Under the pieces are notes generated by a model. The model saw only the letters and a list, made by a program, of their open reading frames with translations. It did no database searches and was not told the DNA's origin. 64,000 nt of DNA from Pontibacter mangrovi (GTDB lineage Bacteria; Bacteroidota; Bacteroidia; Cytophagales; Hymenobacteraceae), in NCBI RefSeq assembly GCF_006385705.1, contig NZ_VFRQ01000006.1, forward strand, positions 124,001-188,000, given 5' to 3'. Positions 28,080 to 37,653 of the stretch are shown in pieces; the stretch's first letter is position 1; each line of letters begins with the position of its first letter. Made by a program: the position numbers and the translations under genes.

Positions 28080-29243
28080 TTATGCTTCTATGCTAAAGTT
28101 TATCCACTTCTGGTCTGACTTACCGGAAGCGATCACGCCTTCGATAAAGGCCATGCCCCGCACTCCGTCTTCCACGCCCGGGTAGTCTTCCCACTCCGGT
28201 TGGGTGGGCTGGCCGGCCAGGTCTGCCTTTACGCAGAGGGCAAAGTTGCGGTACAGGTTGGCGAAGGCCTCCAGGTATCCTTCCGGGTGACCTGCAGGGG
28301 TGCGGCTGTTGTGCTGGGCGTAGGAGCTGACGTAGCCCGTGCCGGTGCGCCGGATTTCAGCAGGCTTGTCCAGCCACCTTACTAGCAGCGTGTTCTCATC
28401 GCTCTGCTGCCACTCCACGCCGCCGTGCTCGCCGTACACGCGCACTTTCACGTTGTTCTCCTCCCCTGCCGCTACCTGCGAGGCCATCAGCACACCGCTG
28501 GCTCCGTTCGCAAACTTCAGCAGCACGGCGCCGTCGTCGTCCAGCTGGCGACCCTCTACCACCGTGTTGATGTCTGCGCAAAGCTTGGATACGGTCAGGC
28601 CGCTCACATACTCGGCCAGGTTAAAAGCGTGGGTGCCGATGTCGCCCATAGCCCCCGCTTTGCCGCTTTTGCTGGGATCGGTGCGCCAGGAGGCCTGCTT
28701 GTTGTCGCTGCCCTCCTCAAAGCGGCTCAGCCATCCCTGCGGGTATTCCACGTATACTTTCCGGATCTTGCCCAACTGGCCGGATGCCACTACCTGGCGG
28801 CCTTCCTTCACCATGGGGTAACCGGTATAGGTATGGGTCAGGCAGAAGCGCTTGCCGGAGGCTTCCACCACCTTTCGCAGCGCCAGCGCCTCCTCTAGGG
28901 TAAAGGTCATGGGTTTGTCCAGCACCACATGAAAGCCATTCTCCAAGGCCAGTTTGGCCGGCTCAAAGTGCACATGGTTAGGCGTCACGATGCTGATGAC
29001 CTGCACCCGCTCCTGCTCGGGCAGTTGTCGCTCCCGTTCAAAAAGCTCGTGGTAAGAACGGTAGACCCGCTCAGGGCTTAGGCCCAGCTCCATGCCACTG
29101 GCTTTAGACTTTTCTGGATCGCTGCTGAAGGCGCCGCATACTAATTCATACTCCCCGTCGAGTTGCGCGGCGATACGGTGCACGCCCCCGATAAAGGCAC
29201 CGGGGCCGCCTCCAATCATACCCAAACGTAATTTATCTGACAT
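28080..29243 (-). CDS. Gfo/Idh/MocA family oxidoreductase, cytosolic
   Basis: NAD(P)-dependent sugar oxidoreductase of 387 residues. The Rossmann N-terminus reads LRLGMIGGGPGAFIGGVHRIAA, and the catalytic-lysine motif region VVLDKPMTFTLEEALAL (the EKP-type site is DKP here) lies near residue 110. The C-terminal domain shows WRTDPSKSGKAGAMGDIGTHAFNLAEYV, with the conserved D-x2-x-H of the family. No signal peptide. In this cluster it could reduce a 3-keto-sugar back to the sugar or oxidise it; direction is not decidable. The next gene downstream encodes a cytosolic TIM barrel. Confidence 0.9.
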   Translation of the reverse strand: MSDKLRLGMIGGGPGAFIGGVHRIAAQLDGEYELVCGAFSSDPEKSKASGMELGLSPERVYRSYHELFERERQLPEQERVQVISIVTPNHVHFEPAKLALENGFHVVLDKPMTFTLEEALALRKVVEASGKRFCLTHTYTGYPMVKEGRQVVASGQLGKIRKVYVEYPQGWLSRFEEGSDNKQASWRTDPSKSGKAGAMGDIGTHAFNLAEYVSGLTVSKLCADINTVVEGRQLDDDGAVLLKFANGASGVLMASQVAAGEENNVKVRVYGEHGGVEWQQSDENTLLVRWLDKPAEIRRTGTGYVSSYAQHNSRTPAGHPEGYLEAFANLYRNFALCVKADLAGQPTQPEWEDYPGVEDGVRGMAFIEGVIASGKSDQKWINFSIEA

Positions 29244-29294
29244 GTTTCTTTATCCAAATTTCAACTCCATTCCAGGAGCACGTTCAACAGAAAA

Positions 29295-29336
29295 ACAAAG
29301 TATACGCTGCGGCTCATGCCCTGCGTTATACTTTGT
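29295..29336. terminator. hairpin between Gfo/Idh/MocA and GMC-subunit genes
   Basis: ACAAAGTATACGC pairs with GCGTTATACTTTGT with one bulged base around a 15-nt loop. It lies in the 146-bp gap that splits the minus-strand cluster and may be a terminator or a processing site separating two transcripts. Confidence 0.45.
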
Positions 29337-29389
29337 CTTGAGTTATACTTCTGCGCTGCCACGATGGTCACGGCGCGAGCAGTTTATAC

Positions 29390-29953
29390 TTAAGTGGCCC
29401 AGGCCCGGTCGCCTTTCTTGTAAGGCATGCAGCCGTCGTAACGGCCCGGGGTTTCTACGTAGCGCAGGGCTTTGGTAGCGCCTACTTCCGAGGTAAAGAA
29501 CCCGAACAGGGTCAGCTCCTTCATCATCCGGAAGTAGTGGTTCGGGGCCTCCGGCGCCTTCTCCGCCTGGTATTTCTGCTGCTCCTGGTCCAGGGCCGTG
29601 AGCAGGGCCGTGCGCTGCTTCTGGTCAAGCTTCATGAATTTCTTGCCATACTTGTCTTCGCTGGCTTCGTCTATCTGCGAGATGCCTTTGAGGAAGATGT
29701 CCTGGTCCTCTTTGGTGTAGCAGTCCTGCACCATCACCGCCATCAGGCTGCCCACATCGGCGGCCTTTGCGCCCGGGGTGCTGGTCTCAGGCAGTATCGT
29801 TTCGCCTACCTCGTTCAGGAAAGCCACCTGGTCTACATCAAACAGGTCGTTTACCTTGGTGGGTTTGGATGTACAGGCTACCAGCAGGTCGGCGCTCACC
29901 AGGGTGCCGCCCAGTATCCAGCCTACAGCACTTAATGCTTCTCTTCTGTTCAT
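29390..29953 (-). CDS. gluconate 2-dehydrogenase subunit 3 family protein (Tat-exported small subunit)
   Basis: Small subunit of 187 residues for an FAD-dependent sugar dehydrogenase. The N-terminus NRREALSAVGWILGGTLVSADLLVAC has a twin-arginine motif and a lipobox Cys. The mature part (FLNEVGETILPETSTPGAKAADVGSLMAVMVQDCY, with the ILPxTxTPGA signature) is typical of subunit 3. These proteins carry the signal-less GMC subunit across the membrane folded, via the Tat system. It lies between two oxidoreductase genes, 48 bp from the upstream Gfo/Idh/MocA gene. Confidence 0.9.
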   Translation of the reverse strand: MNRREALSAVGWILGGTLVSADLLVACTSKPTKVNDLFDVDQVAFLNEVGETILPETSTPGAKAADVGSLMAVMVQDCYTKEDQDIFLKGISQIDEASEDKYGKKFMKLDQKQRTALLTALDQEQQKYQAEKAPEAPNHYFRMMKELTLFGFFTSEVGATKALRYVETPGRYDGCMPYKKGDRAWAT

Positions 29954-30001
29954 GTGTTTATACTTAACAGGGGTTCGTTCTTTTCTTAAAAACAGGCTTT
30001 A

Positions 30002-31468
30002 TCAGACGCCCAGGGTCCAGCCGCTGCGGTACTCCCGCTTCACGAACTGGTTCGCCTCGTCAAAATTGGTCACGCGCATCTGGTCGTTGTCCCAAAGCAG
30101 CGTCAGGTCGCGGCCCGGGTAGCTATAGCCTTTTCCGTCAGCTTTCGGCACGCGGATGTCTATGCCCCTAATGGCCAGGTTTGCCATCAGCAGCGCCTCG
30201 GTCAGCGGACCGGCGATCTCAAACGGAGAGCTGACCGCTTTGTTGCCGTACCCTGCCTGGCAAGCCTCCACCCATTGGTTGTAGTGGCCGCCCGCGCTGC
30301 CGGGTACGCGCGCTAGTTTATACTTGTCTTTTACCTGAAAGCTTTGGGTGCGGCTTGTTGGCAGCAGTTGCGGGTTTTCGCCGTAGCAGCCCGCCATCAT
30401 CTTGCCCTTGGTGCCGATAAATAGCGTGCCGTTCTCGCCGTCTCCAAACACTTCATCGGCTCCCAGTTCCTCGGGACGCGTCGGCTGTATGCCGCCGTCC
30501 ATCCAGTGTACCGTTACCTCGCCTTTTGTCTTGTCTGTCTTTGGGAAGGTAAGGGTAACGTGGCTTGAGGGCGGACAGCTTTGCGGGAAATAGCCCCGCT
30601 TAAACTCATCCACGTATACGCTGCCCACGCTTGCCTGCACATCTTTGGCATACTTCAGGTTGAGCACGCTGAACGGCGCCTCCACAATATGGCAACCCAT
30701 ATCGCCCAGGGCGCCGGTGCCATAGTCCCACCAGCCGCGCCAGTTAAACGGCACCAGCTTGTCTACATAATCGGTATAGGGGGCGGTGCCCAGCCACAGG
30801 TTCCAGTCCAGTTCCTTCGGCACTTCGGCTTTGGTGCTTGGCCACGGAATGCCCTGCGGCCATACGGGACGGTTTGTCCAGCAATAAACGGTGTGCACAT
30901 CGCCAATGGCGTTGGAATCGTACCACTCGCGCATTTGCCGCACGCCGTCGCCCGAGGAGCCCTGGTTGCCCATCTGCGTCACCACTTTGTAGCGCTTGGC
31001 GGCATCGGTCAGCATACGGGCCTCGTAAATGTCGTGCGTCAGGGGCTTTTGCACATACACGTGCTTGCCTAGTTGCATGGCCGCCATGGCCACCACGGCA
31101 TGGTTATGGTCCGGTGTGGACACGGTGACGGCATCAAAGTTTTTCCCTTCCTTTTCAAACAGCTCGCGCCAGTCTTTGTAGTACTTGGCGTTCGGAAACT
31201 TCTGCCGTGATTTTTCAGACCTGCGGTCATCCACGTCGCAAAGGAAGCCGATGTCGGCCTTGCCGCTGTTAAACACGCCGGCCACATCGTTGCCGCCCAT
31301 GCCGCCTACACCAACGCCAGCCACCACCAGCTTATCGCTTGGAGCTATAAAACCTTTGCCCAGCACATGGCGGGGCACAATAAAGAAACCGGCTGCGGCC
31401 AGTGCGCCGGCTTTCATAAAGTTTCTTCTGGAGCTGTTAGGGGTGTTCGGGTCTTTGTTCTCAGACAT
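30002..31468 (-). CDS. Gfo/Idh/MocA family oxidoreductase with Tat signal
   Basis: A 488-residue exported oxidoreductase. The N-terminus SRRNFMKAGALAAAGFFIVPRHVLG is a Tat signal; the nucleotide-binding motif follows (LVVAGVGVGGMGGNDVAGVF). The catalytic region reads VYVQKPLTHDIYEARMLTDAA (the EKP-type lysine is in QKP), and the long C-terminal half with WNLWLGTAPYTDYVDKLVPFNWRGWWDYGTGALGDMGCH is typical of the larger Bacteroidota/Planctomycetes subgroup, which carries a tightly bound cofactor in the periplasm. Probable role: redox step on a periplasmic sugar or keto-sugar. Confidence 0.9.
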   Translation of the reverse strand: MSENKDPNTPNSSRRNFMKAGALAAAGFFIVPRHVLGKGFIAPSDKLVVAGVGVGGMGGNDVAGVFNSGKADIGFLCDVDDRRSEKSRQKFPNAKYYKDWRELFEKEGKNFDAVTVSTPDHNHAVVAMAAMQLGKHVYVQKPLTHDIYEARMLTDAAKRYKVVTQMGNQGSSGDGVRQMREWYDSNAIGDVHTVYCWTNRPVWPQGIPWPSTKAEVPKELDWNLWLGTAPYTDYVDKLVPFNWRGWWDYGTGALGDMGCHIVEAPFSVLNLKYAKDVQASVGSVYVDEFKRGYFPQSCPPSSHVTLTFPKTDKTKGEVTVHWMDGGIQPTRPEELGADEVFGDGENGTLFIGTKGKMMAGCYGENPQLLPTSRTQSFQVKDKYKLARVPGSAGGHYNQWVEACQAGYGNKAVSSPFEIAGPLTEALLMANLAIRGIDIRVPKADGKGYSYPGRDLTLLWDNDQMRVTNFDEANQFVKREYRSGWTLGV

Positions 31469-31558
31469 AGTTGTGTCGGCTAAGATGCATAATAGGAAGT
31501 ATAGAAACGTCCTGCCGGCTAGCGCCCGCGGTGGGCGCTAGCCGGCAGGAAATTAAAA

Positions 31559-33238
31559 TCAGATATTCTGGCGTTTCAACTCTCCCACCGCGTGGTCTAC
31601 CGCCCGGGCTGTGAGGGCCATGTAGGTCAGCGACGGGTTCTGGCAACCGGCCGAGGTCATGGCAGCGCCATCGGTCACGTATACGTTTGGCGCATCCCAT
31701 ACCTGGTTGTGGGCGTTCAGCACGGAGGATTTAGGGTCGCGGCCCATGCGCGCCGTGCCCATCTCGTGTATGCCCTGCCCCAGCGCGTAGCCGGCATCGT
31801 AGGTATGCACGTCCTTCAGACCGGCGGCCTCCAGCATTTCCTGGGCATCGGCCATCATGTCCTTGCGCATCTTCTTCTCGTTTTCCTTTATCTCGGCATC
31901 GATGGCCAGCACCGGCAGCCCCCACTTGTCTTTTTTGTCTTTGTCGAGGGTGACTTTGTTTTCGTGGTAGGGCAGCGTTTCGCCGAAGCCCGTGATGCCC
32001 ATGGTCCACTGTCCCGGCTCGCTTAGCGCATCTTTCAAATCGCCGCCAATGCCCAACTCGGCAATCTCACGGCCCCAGCCCTCACGGCCCGCACCGCCCT
32101 GGTAGCCAAAGCCACGCAGGTAATCGCGCTTGTCGCCGTTCACGTTTCTGAAGCGCGGGATGTAAATGCCGTTTGGCCGGCGGCCGTACACATACTTGTC
32201 CTCATAGCCTTCGGCAACGCCGGAGGCACCGGCACGGAAGTGGTGGTCCATCAGGTTGTGGCCCAGCACGCCGCTGCTGCTGCCCAGGCCACCATCCCAT
32301 ACATCAGTGGCCGAGTTCATCAGCACCCAGGTGGTGTTCAGGGTAGAGGCGTTCAGGAAGACGACTTTGGCAAAATACTCGTAGGTCTGGTTTGTCTCAG
32401 CGTCCAGCACCTCCACGCCTTTGGCGCGTTTGGTATCCTTGTCGTAAATTACTTTGGTTACAATAGAGAAAGGGCGCAGCGTCAGGTTGCCCGTGGCCAT
32501 CGCGGCCGGCAGCGTGGAAGACTGCGTGCTGAAATACCCTCCGAACGGGCAGCCCAGCCAGCACTTGTTGCGATACTGGCAGTTGGCACGGTTGTGGTGC
32601 GGCTGCGTGATGTTGGCCACACGCCCGATGATCATGTGGCGGTCGCCTTTGTAGTGGTCTTTCAGGCGCTGGGCCACGTCTTTCTCAACGCAGTTCATTT
32701 CCATGGGCGGCATAAAATCGCCGTCCGGCAGCTGCGGAATACCGTCGCGGGAGCCGGAGATGCCGGCAAATTTCTCCACGTAGCTGTACCAGGGAGCCAG
32801 GTCTTTGTAGCGGATGGGCCAGTCCACGGCAATGCCGTCTTTCAGGTTGGCCTCAAAGTCGAGGTCGCTGAGGCGGTAGCTCTGGCGGCCCCACATTAGG
32901 GAACGGCCTCCTACCTGGTAGCCGCGGTACCAGTCAAAGCGCTTGATCTCGGTATAAGGGCTCTCCTTTTCATTCACCCAAAAATCCAGGTTGGTCTCCT
33001 GCAGCGGATAGTCGCGCTTCAGCACCGGGTAATCTTCTATCATCTGCTGCGTGCGCCTGCCGCGGTGCGGAAAGTCCCAGGGGTCTTTTCGGGCATTTAC
33101 GTAGTCTTTCACGTGCTCCACGTTTCGGCCACGCTCCAGCAAAATGGTTTTCAATCCTTTTTCAGTAAGCTCTTTGGCAGCCCATCCGCCAGAAATCCCT
33201 GAGCCTACCACAATCGCATCATATACGTTATCCGCCAT
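31559..33238 (-). CDS. GMC oxidoreductase, FAD subunit of a periplasmic glycoside 3-dehydrogenase
   Basis: Catalytic subunit of 559 residues. The FAD-binding motif is at the N-terminus (AIVVGSGISGGWAAKELTEKG), followed by GGRSLMWGRQSYRLS and, near the C-terminus, GIHEMGTARMG (catalytic His) and VTDGAAMTSAGCQNPSLTYMALTARA. A Cys-rich stretch CQYRNKCWLGCPFGG around residues 220-235 may hold an Fe-S cluster. There is no signal peptide, so export must rely on the Tat-borne subunit 3 encoded two genes away. It is the promoter-proximal gene of the cluster; oxidation at C3 of glycosides is inferred from gene context. Confidence 0.9.
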   Translation of the reverse strand: MADNVYDAIVVGSGISGGWAAKELTEKGLKTILLERGRNVEHVKDYVNARKDPWDFPHRGRRTQQMIEDYPVLKRDYPLQETNLDFWVNEKESPYTEIKRFDWYRGYQVGGRSLMWGRQSYRLSDLDFEANLKDGIAVDWPIRYKDLAPWYSYVEKFAGISGSRDGIPQLPDGDFMPPMEMNCVEKDVAQRLKDHYKGDRHMIIGRVANITQPHHNRANCQYRNKCWLGCPFGGYFSTQSSTLPAAMATGNLTLRPFSIVTKVIYDKDTKRAKGVEVLDAETNQTYEYFAKVVFLNASTLNTTWVLMNSATDVWDGGLGSSSGVLGHNLMDHHFRAGASGVAEGYEDKYVYGRRPNGIYIPRFRNVNGDKRDYLRGFGYQGGAGREGWGREIAELGIGGDLKDALSEPGQWTMGITGFGETLPYHENKVTLDKDKKDKWGLPVLAIDAEIKENEKKMRKDMMADAQEMLEAAGLKDVHTYDAGYALGQGIHEMGTARMGRDPKSSVLNAHNQVWDAPNVYVTDGAAMTSAGCQNPSLTYMALTARAVDHAVGELKRQNI

Positions 33239-33525
33239 ATGGGTGAATGCTTATAACTAGTTTGGTGGTTAGATTAAATCAAACGAAGAACAAACGATAA
33301 GGACCGGCTCCTACAAAGTATAAAAAGCAAAGACAGAAGAAGGTCCAGCTATCGATATGACAACATCAGAGATCAATATATCTGAAATTCAATTTAAAAT
33401 CAAGTGAGTGATCAGTTTTTTATATGATATTAATTTAAGCCCCTACTGCTATAAGCCTCTTGGTTAGCGGTTAAACATTGTTTTTAAGCAGGGGCCTCCC
33501 AATTGCCAAACCTAGCCCAGCCCCG
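33239..33525. promoter_or_regulatory. upstream region of the keto-sugar cluster
   Basis: Non-coding and AT-rich, between the cluster's first gene and the terminator of the DUF5020 gene. It must hold the cluster promoter on the minus strand; I find candidate TTTG elements but no convincing TTG / TAnnTTTG pair with the right spacing. An AAGTATA copy lies at 33316-33322. Confidence 0.4.
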
Positions 33526-33577
33526 AAAAAAAAAAACAGCCCTGCCTGGCTGAGTGCCGGGCAGGGCTGTTTTTTTA
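33526..33577 (-). terminator. terminator of the DUF5020 gene
   Basis: A 16-bp G+C-containing stem (AAAAAACAGCCCTGCC and its complement) with long A and T runs outside. It lies just downstream of the minus-strand DUF5020 gene and can work in both directions. Confidence 0.88.
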
Positions 33578-33590
33578 TACTTTATACCTG

Positions 33591-34367
33591 TCAAAGGTTG
33601 ATCAGGATATTGGCCTGCAGGATAGACTCGTTTACTCCCTCCAGCCCGATTACATTGTGCCAGTAGCGCCACTCGGTGCCGCCGTAGATCTTCCCCGGTT
33701 TGCCCCCCAGGTTGCCCAGGTCTAGCAAGAGCTGCGGCTGCGTGAGGTACTGCGTGGTGCCCGGGCCGCGATCGCCGATAAAGTCCATGAAGCCGCGGAA
33801 GCGGAAATGTACTTTTTCGGAGGCTGGCAACGGAATATCCCAGCTGGGCGTGAACTGATACGTGCCGCTGTACTCCCCGCCGTGCTGCTTATAGTAGAAA
33901 GTCTCCAGTTGCAGCAGGCCCTGCCCCGGCAGCTTAAACTTGAAGGCCGGACCGAGCAGGTACACAAAAAAGTCTTCGCTACCGCCAAAGAGCACGTTTA
34001 CACCGCCGCCTACCAGCACATCGCTCACAGGGCCAAAGCTCACCTCGCTGCCCGAGGCGCGGCTCAAGCTCAGTTTCGGGTACCACTCCATGTACAGGTC
34101 CGGGTTGGCCAGGCTCACGTCATTGGAAAGATCGGCAAAGCCAAAATGCTCAAAAGCCCCCACCATACCGAAATGCTCCACGGTAATGGTAGCCAGATCG
34201 GCCGGCTGGTTCAGGTGACGGCCGTAGAGCAACTGCATGTTGGAGCCCCCGGTATAGATTACCTGCGCCTGGGTTTCCTGCTGCGGCAACAGCCACAGGC
34301 TCAGCAACAGTAAAAGCAAAGAAACGCGGCCGTGCTTTAATCCTGGCCCGGAAAGAAAGGAGTGCAT
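33591..34367 (-). CDS. DUF5020 family outer-membrane protein (nucleoside channel-like)
   Basis: A 258-residue outer-membrane beta-barrel candidate. After a long signal peptide (cleavage near QAQVIY), alternating-hydrophobicity strands run to the C-terminus, which ends in ILQANILINL. The segments LATITVEHFGMVGAFEHFGFADLS and IYGGTEWRYWHNVIGLEGVNESILQA match DUF5020, a family related to Tsx-type nucleoside channels. It may admit sugars or nucleosides; its position between the keto-sugar cluster and a secreted glycosidase fits a nutrient-uptake role. The next Met inside the signal region is not better. Confidence 0.75.
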   Translation of the reverse strand: MHSFLSGPGLKHGRVSLLLLLLSLWLLPQQETQAQVIYTGGSNMQLLYGRHLNQPADLATITVEHFGMVGAFEHFGFADLSNDVSLANPDLYMEWYPKLSLSRASGSEVSFGPVSDVLVGGGVNVLFGGSEDFFVYLLGPAFKFKLPGQGLLQLETFYYKQHGGEYSGTYQFTPSWDIPLPASEKVHFRFRGFMDFIGDRGPGTTQYLTQPQLLLDLGNLGGKPGKIYGGTEWRYWHNVIGLEGVNESILQANILINL

Positions 34368-34489
34368 GAAGTATGGATTTTAAGTATGGATTGATTCAAG
34401 CCGCTAAATTATAAGCTTCAGCCATACTTTCAGCATGCCCTGCAAAGTTTGTCTTCTCTTTGGCAGGCAGGAATTACCGGCAGAAAGCA

Positions 34490-34527
34490 AAAAATCGCCT
34501 GCAGCACAAAAGCCACAGGCGATTTTT
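34490..34527 (-). terminator. terminator of the glycosidase gene
   Basis: AAAAATCGCCTG and CAGGCGATTTTT form a perfect 12-bp stem with a 14-nt loop, ending in T residues on each outgoing strand. Confidence 0.88.
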
Positions 34528-34545
34528 AGTCGCTATCCTAGCCGT

Positions 34546-37248
34546 CTATTTGATCTTGATCACGCGCATGTAGTCCACCATCGCCTGGTTTACCTCCACG
34601 TTCATGTTCTCGTTGTTGGGCTCAAAACTGAGGGAAATGGTATGGCTGCCTTTCTCGAGCGGCACTTCCACTGAGTTGGTGAAGCCCCAGTTGCTCCACT
34701 CATCCACCCCGCGCTGCGGCAGCACAATGGTGCCCACAAAGTTGCCGTCTTTCTGAAGCGTGCGGATGGCGGCCTTGTTCTCGGTGTTGATCGGGCCGTT
34801 GCCGTTGGCGTAGCGGAAATCGATGGCATACACCCCGTCTTCCGGCACCTCTACCTTCACCTGCACCTGCTTGTTGTGCTGCTTGCTCAGCTCCACAAAG
34901 CCGGTTCCGGAGTAGTCGCGGTAGGCATAGCTGGCTTTGGGCGCGGATTTCTCCACCTCGTACACTAGTTTATACTTGTCCGGCACCACGACCACCGGCT
35001 CACTGCCGAAGGAGGTTACGCCGTTCCCGTCCACGGCCAGCACCATGTATTCGGCGTAGCTATTGGCGTCCACGTTCAGGCTGGTGCTCTCGGTTTTCTC
35101 CAGCTCCTTTCCGTTTCGCATCACCTGGTAGGCCACGGCGCCTTCCACGGCGGGCCAGCTGAGCTTGCCGGAAGTATAACTTACCTTCGGCGTCTCCGGC
35201 GAAGTATACATCGCCACATGGTTCACCTCTCCGCCTGCCTCGTTGTTGGCTAGCTCAATTTTAATGCTATGCTCGCCGGTTATACTTGCCGGAATCGTTG
35301 CGTTCTCCAGCGGTTTGCCGTCCATCATAATGGATTTGATCTCGTTGCCATAGCCGCTCATCTCCAGGTTCAGCACCGCATTCCGATACTTGTAGTTGGT
35401 CAGTTTGCGGTTACCCGCGAAGGCTTTCGGCACAAAGGGCTTCAACACCAGCTGATTGGCCTCAAAGTTCATCCCGAAGAACACCTTGTAGACCATGCTC
35501 AGGTTACCGGCCAAGCTCCACAGCATGTTGCTCGAGTTGATCTGCGTGCCGGCATAGTCGCCGGTGCTGGCCACGAAGTTCTCCTTGTTCGTCAGGAAAA
35601 GGGCAGCCGGGCGGTAGATGGCGCTGATGCTCTCGGTGAGGGCTTTCTCGTTGCCGGCCTTCGCCGCCGCCAGGCTCCAGTAGGACTGCACAAAGGGCCA
35701 GATGCCGTTGTTGTGGTAGGGCGGGATGCCCGGGATCTGCGGGAATATGTTCGGGGTACCGTAGTCTGTGACCGGCGTGCTGGCCACAATGGTTTTGCTG
35801 CGCTCCGCATCGGCCACCCCGAACAGCACCGTCAGGGCCTCGCCCAGCGCCTCCGCCTTCGGCGAAAGGACTTTATAGTTGCGGCCGTACAGGTACTGGC
35901 CATAATAGCCCCGCTCCTCCTGCCACAGCTGCTGGTTAATGCCTTCTTTGATGCGCTCGGCAGTCTTTTTATACTTCTCAGCCGCCTCCTGCTTGCCCAG
36001 TTCCTCGGCCATCATCGCGGCCACCCTATTGGCCTGGAAATGCACGGCGTTCGTGCCCAGGTTCTCCGACTCGTAGATATCAGCCGGCTGCATCCAGCGT
36101 GGGTAGGTCTGCTCGCGCCAGTCCAGGAAAGAGGACTCGCCGCTCACCAGCCCCGTCTGCGGGTTAAAGGCGTTGAGCAGGTCATCTTCGATCGAGTTGG
36201 TGATGATCTCATAGGTATCGCGCAGCCAGGTTTTGTCGCCGGTGGCCTTGTATACTTCCCAGGCGGCGGTGGCCCAGATCATGCGGTCGGTGGAGACAGG
36301 GTAGGCGCCCCCGGTGCCGGTATCCTGTATAATTTTACCGTTCTGCACCTTGCGCATCAGGCTATACTTGGATACCTGCGGCTGCAGCTGCGCCATGCTC
36401 AGGATGATACTGTAGCTGATGTCGCGCGTCCAGACGCCGGCCCACTCCTTGCCGGTACGGAAAGTGCTGTCCGGCTCCACGGCGTTGATCATCTCCTCCA
36501 GCGCCAGGTTGTACAGGGCGTCCGTTACCGCATAGTCGGAAGAGTACTGCGGGAAAGCCGACACGTCTTTGCTCATTTCCCAGTGCGTCGCCGTGGATTT
36601 GTCGTCTGCAGGGGCATTCAGCGTAAGGGTGATCTCGTAGATGCCGTCTCCGTCGGTGTCCTGCATCTTGGCGCCCTCGTTGCGGTGCATGTTGTCAAAG
36701 TCCCAACTCAGCGGAGCGGTGCCGCCGGCGATGTACACGCCCCGGAAATCCTCTTTGTATATCTTGTCGCCAGTCTTGGTGGTATAAAACCCCTGCTTCT
36801 CGAAAGCCTCCAGCACCGGGCGCATGTCCAGGCGCACCGTCATTTTAGAGTTAGGCTCCAGGTAGGTGTTGTTGGGCACCTGCGTCTTGTCCACGTACTG
36901 CTCCCCGAAGGGGATCAGCGGTGTCTGGCAGTTGCCGCTCAGGCAGTTAAAGAAGTGGTCTGAGCCGGATTTCATCTCGTTGTCGCGGCCGTTGATGGCG
37001 AACTTAAACGTGATGCCCGGGCTCTTGAACGCGTTGGCCTGGCTTTTATAGTTGGAGGTTAGCTCGGTAGGCGACACCACGCGCGCCACATACTCCCCCT
37101 GCACCACGCTGTCGGGGTAAACCGCGTACGTCTCCGACTGCCAGATGGCGCTGCCGTTTGTGCTCGCGCTACCCGGCTTCTGCGATTGGCAGGCGCCCAG
37201 CATCAGCAAAGAGAAAAGTATACTTGATTTGAAGGTATGGTTTGTCAT
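34546..37248 (-). CDS. secreted alpha/alpha-toroid glycosidase lipoprotein (GH63/amylo-1,6-glucosidase-like) with C-terminal CBM-like domain
   Basis: A 900-residue lipoprotein (lipobox MLGAC); I took the Met at 37248 because it starts the signal peptide, although the frame extends 15 codons upstream. After an N-terminal beta domain (about 30-240), the (alpha/alpha)6 domain shows GKEWAGVWTRDISYSIILSMAQLQP, GESSFLDWREQTYP, ENLGTNAVHFQANRVAAMMAEEL and YHNNGIWPFVQSYWSLAAAKAG. A small Ig/Fn3-like region and a CBM6/35-like domain end the protein (YSGTGFVELSKQHNK, VDYMRVIKIK). The substrate is probably an alpha-glucan or related oligosaccharide; the exact GH family is uncertain. Confidence 0.8.
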   Translation of the reverse strand: MTNHTFKSSILFSLLMLGACQSQKPGSASTNGSAIWQSETYAVYPDSVVQGEYVARVVSPTELTSNYKSQANAFKSPGITFKFAINGRDNEMKSGSDHFFNCLSGNCQTPLIPFGEQYVDKTQVPNNTYLEPNSKMTVRLDMRPVLEAFEKQGFYTTKTGDKIYKEDFRGVYIAGGTAPLSWDFDNMHRNEGAKMQDTDGDGIYEITLTLNAPADDKSTATHWEMSKDVSAFPQYSSDYAVTDALYNLALEEMINAVEPDSTFRTGKEWAGVWTRDISYSIILSMAQLQPQVSKYSLMRKVQNGKIIQDTGTGGAYPVSTDRMIWATAAWEVYKATGDKTWLRDTYEIITNSIEDDLLNAFNPQTGLVSGESSFLDWREQTYPRWMQPADIYESENLGTNAVHFQANRVAAMMAEELGKQEAAEKYKKTAERIKEGINQQLWQEERGYYGQYLYGRNYKVLSPKAEALGEALTVLFGVADAERSKTIVASTPVTDYGTPNIFPQIPGIPPYHNNGIWPFVQSYWSLAAAKAGNEKALTESISAIYRPAALFLTNKENFVASTGDYAGTQINSSNMLWSLAGNLSMVYKVFFGMNFEANQLVLKPFVPKAFAGNRKLTNYKYRNAVLNLEMSGYGNEIKSIMMDGKPLENATIPASITGEHSIKIELANNEAGGEVNHVAMYTSPETPKVSYTSGKLSWPAVEGAVAYQVMRNGKELEKTESTSLNVDANSYAEYMVLAVDGNGVTSFGSEPVVVVPDKYKLVYEVEKSAPKASYAYRDYSGTGFVELSKQHNKQVQVKVEVPEDGVYAIDFRYANGNGPINTENKAAIRTLQKDGNFVGTIVLPQRGVDEWSNWGFTNSVEVPLEKGSHTISLSFEPNNENMNVEVNQAMVDYMRVIKIK

Positions 37249-37479
37249 TGTGGAAGTAGTTGCGTTAACGGATTGGAATTTTCTAGCTTTCACACCTTTT
37301 TAAAAAAACGCTTGAAGATGCGCAGCAATAGGCATTCTAGACAAAGCATGAACAGGCTTATACTTGAGCGACTCACCGTATTCTACGATAGAAAACACTT
37401 CGTACAATATACTATGCTTTTCAACGCTCCTAGATTCTGGGCCAAAGCCGCGTTGTCTATGGAAGGCTGCAAAAACAAA

Positions 37480-37509
37480 AAAGCCTGCAAACTTTCGTTT
37501 GCAGGCTTT
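37480..37509. terminator. 12-bp hairpin terminator beside the putative attachment site
   Basis: AAAGCCTGCAAA, a 6-nt loop and the exact complement, with an A run on the left. Read on the minus strand it would directly follow the tRNA 3'-end-like sequence and terminate that tRNA. Confidence 0.75.
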
Positions 37510-37524
37510 GCAGAGAGTGAGGGA
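37510..37524 (-). other. putative attachment site: 3'-terminal fragment of a tRNA gene
   Basis: On the minus strand these 15 bases read TCCCTCACTCTCTGC and end 1 bp before a terminator hairpin. The sequence looks like the T-stem and acceptor 3' half of a tRNA, but no T-loop (GGTTCGAA) precedes it: the sequence upstream is AT-rich and unlike a tRNA. Integrases commonly recombine within tRNA 3' ends, which leaves such a fragment at one border. The tRNA identity and the second copy at the other border are not visible in this window. Confidence 0.45.
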
Positions 37525-37653
37525 CTGCACTTTTTAAACAACTACTTACAACTCTAAACTCAAATAAAATAACAATCTATTGAATATCAATATATTATCA
37601 ATCAATAAAACGATAAATACCATTACAACTATATACAACTTATTATTTGTTTT

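Noticed and set aside
35269..36963. Plus-strand open frame of 564 codons opposite the glycosidase gene
   Set aside because: Shadow of the glycosidase frame, with no recognisable motif.
37510..37600. A complete tRNA gene at the integrase border
   Set aside because: Only the 3'-end-like 15 bases are present; no T-loop, anticodon arm or D-arm could be found upstream.
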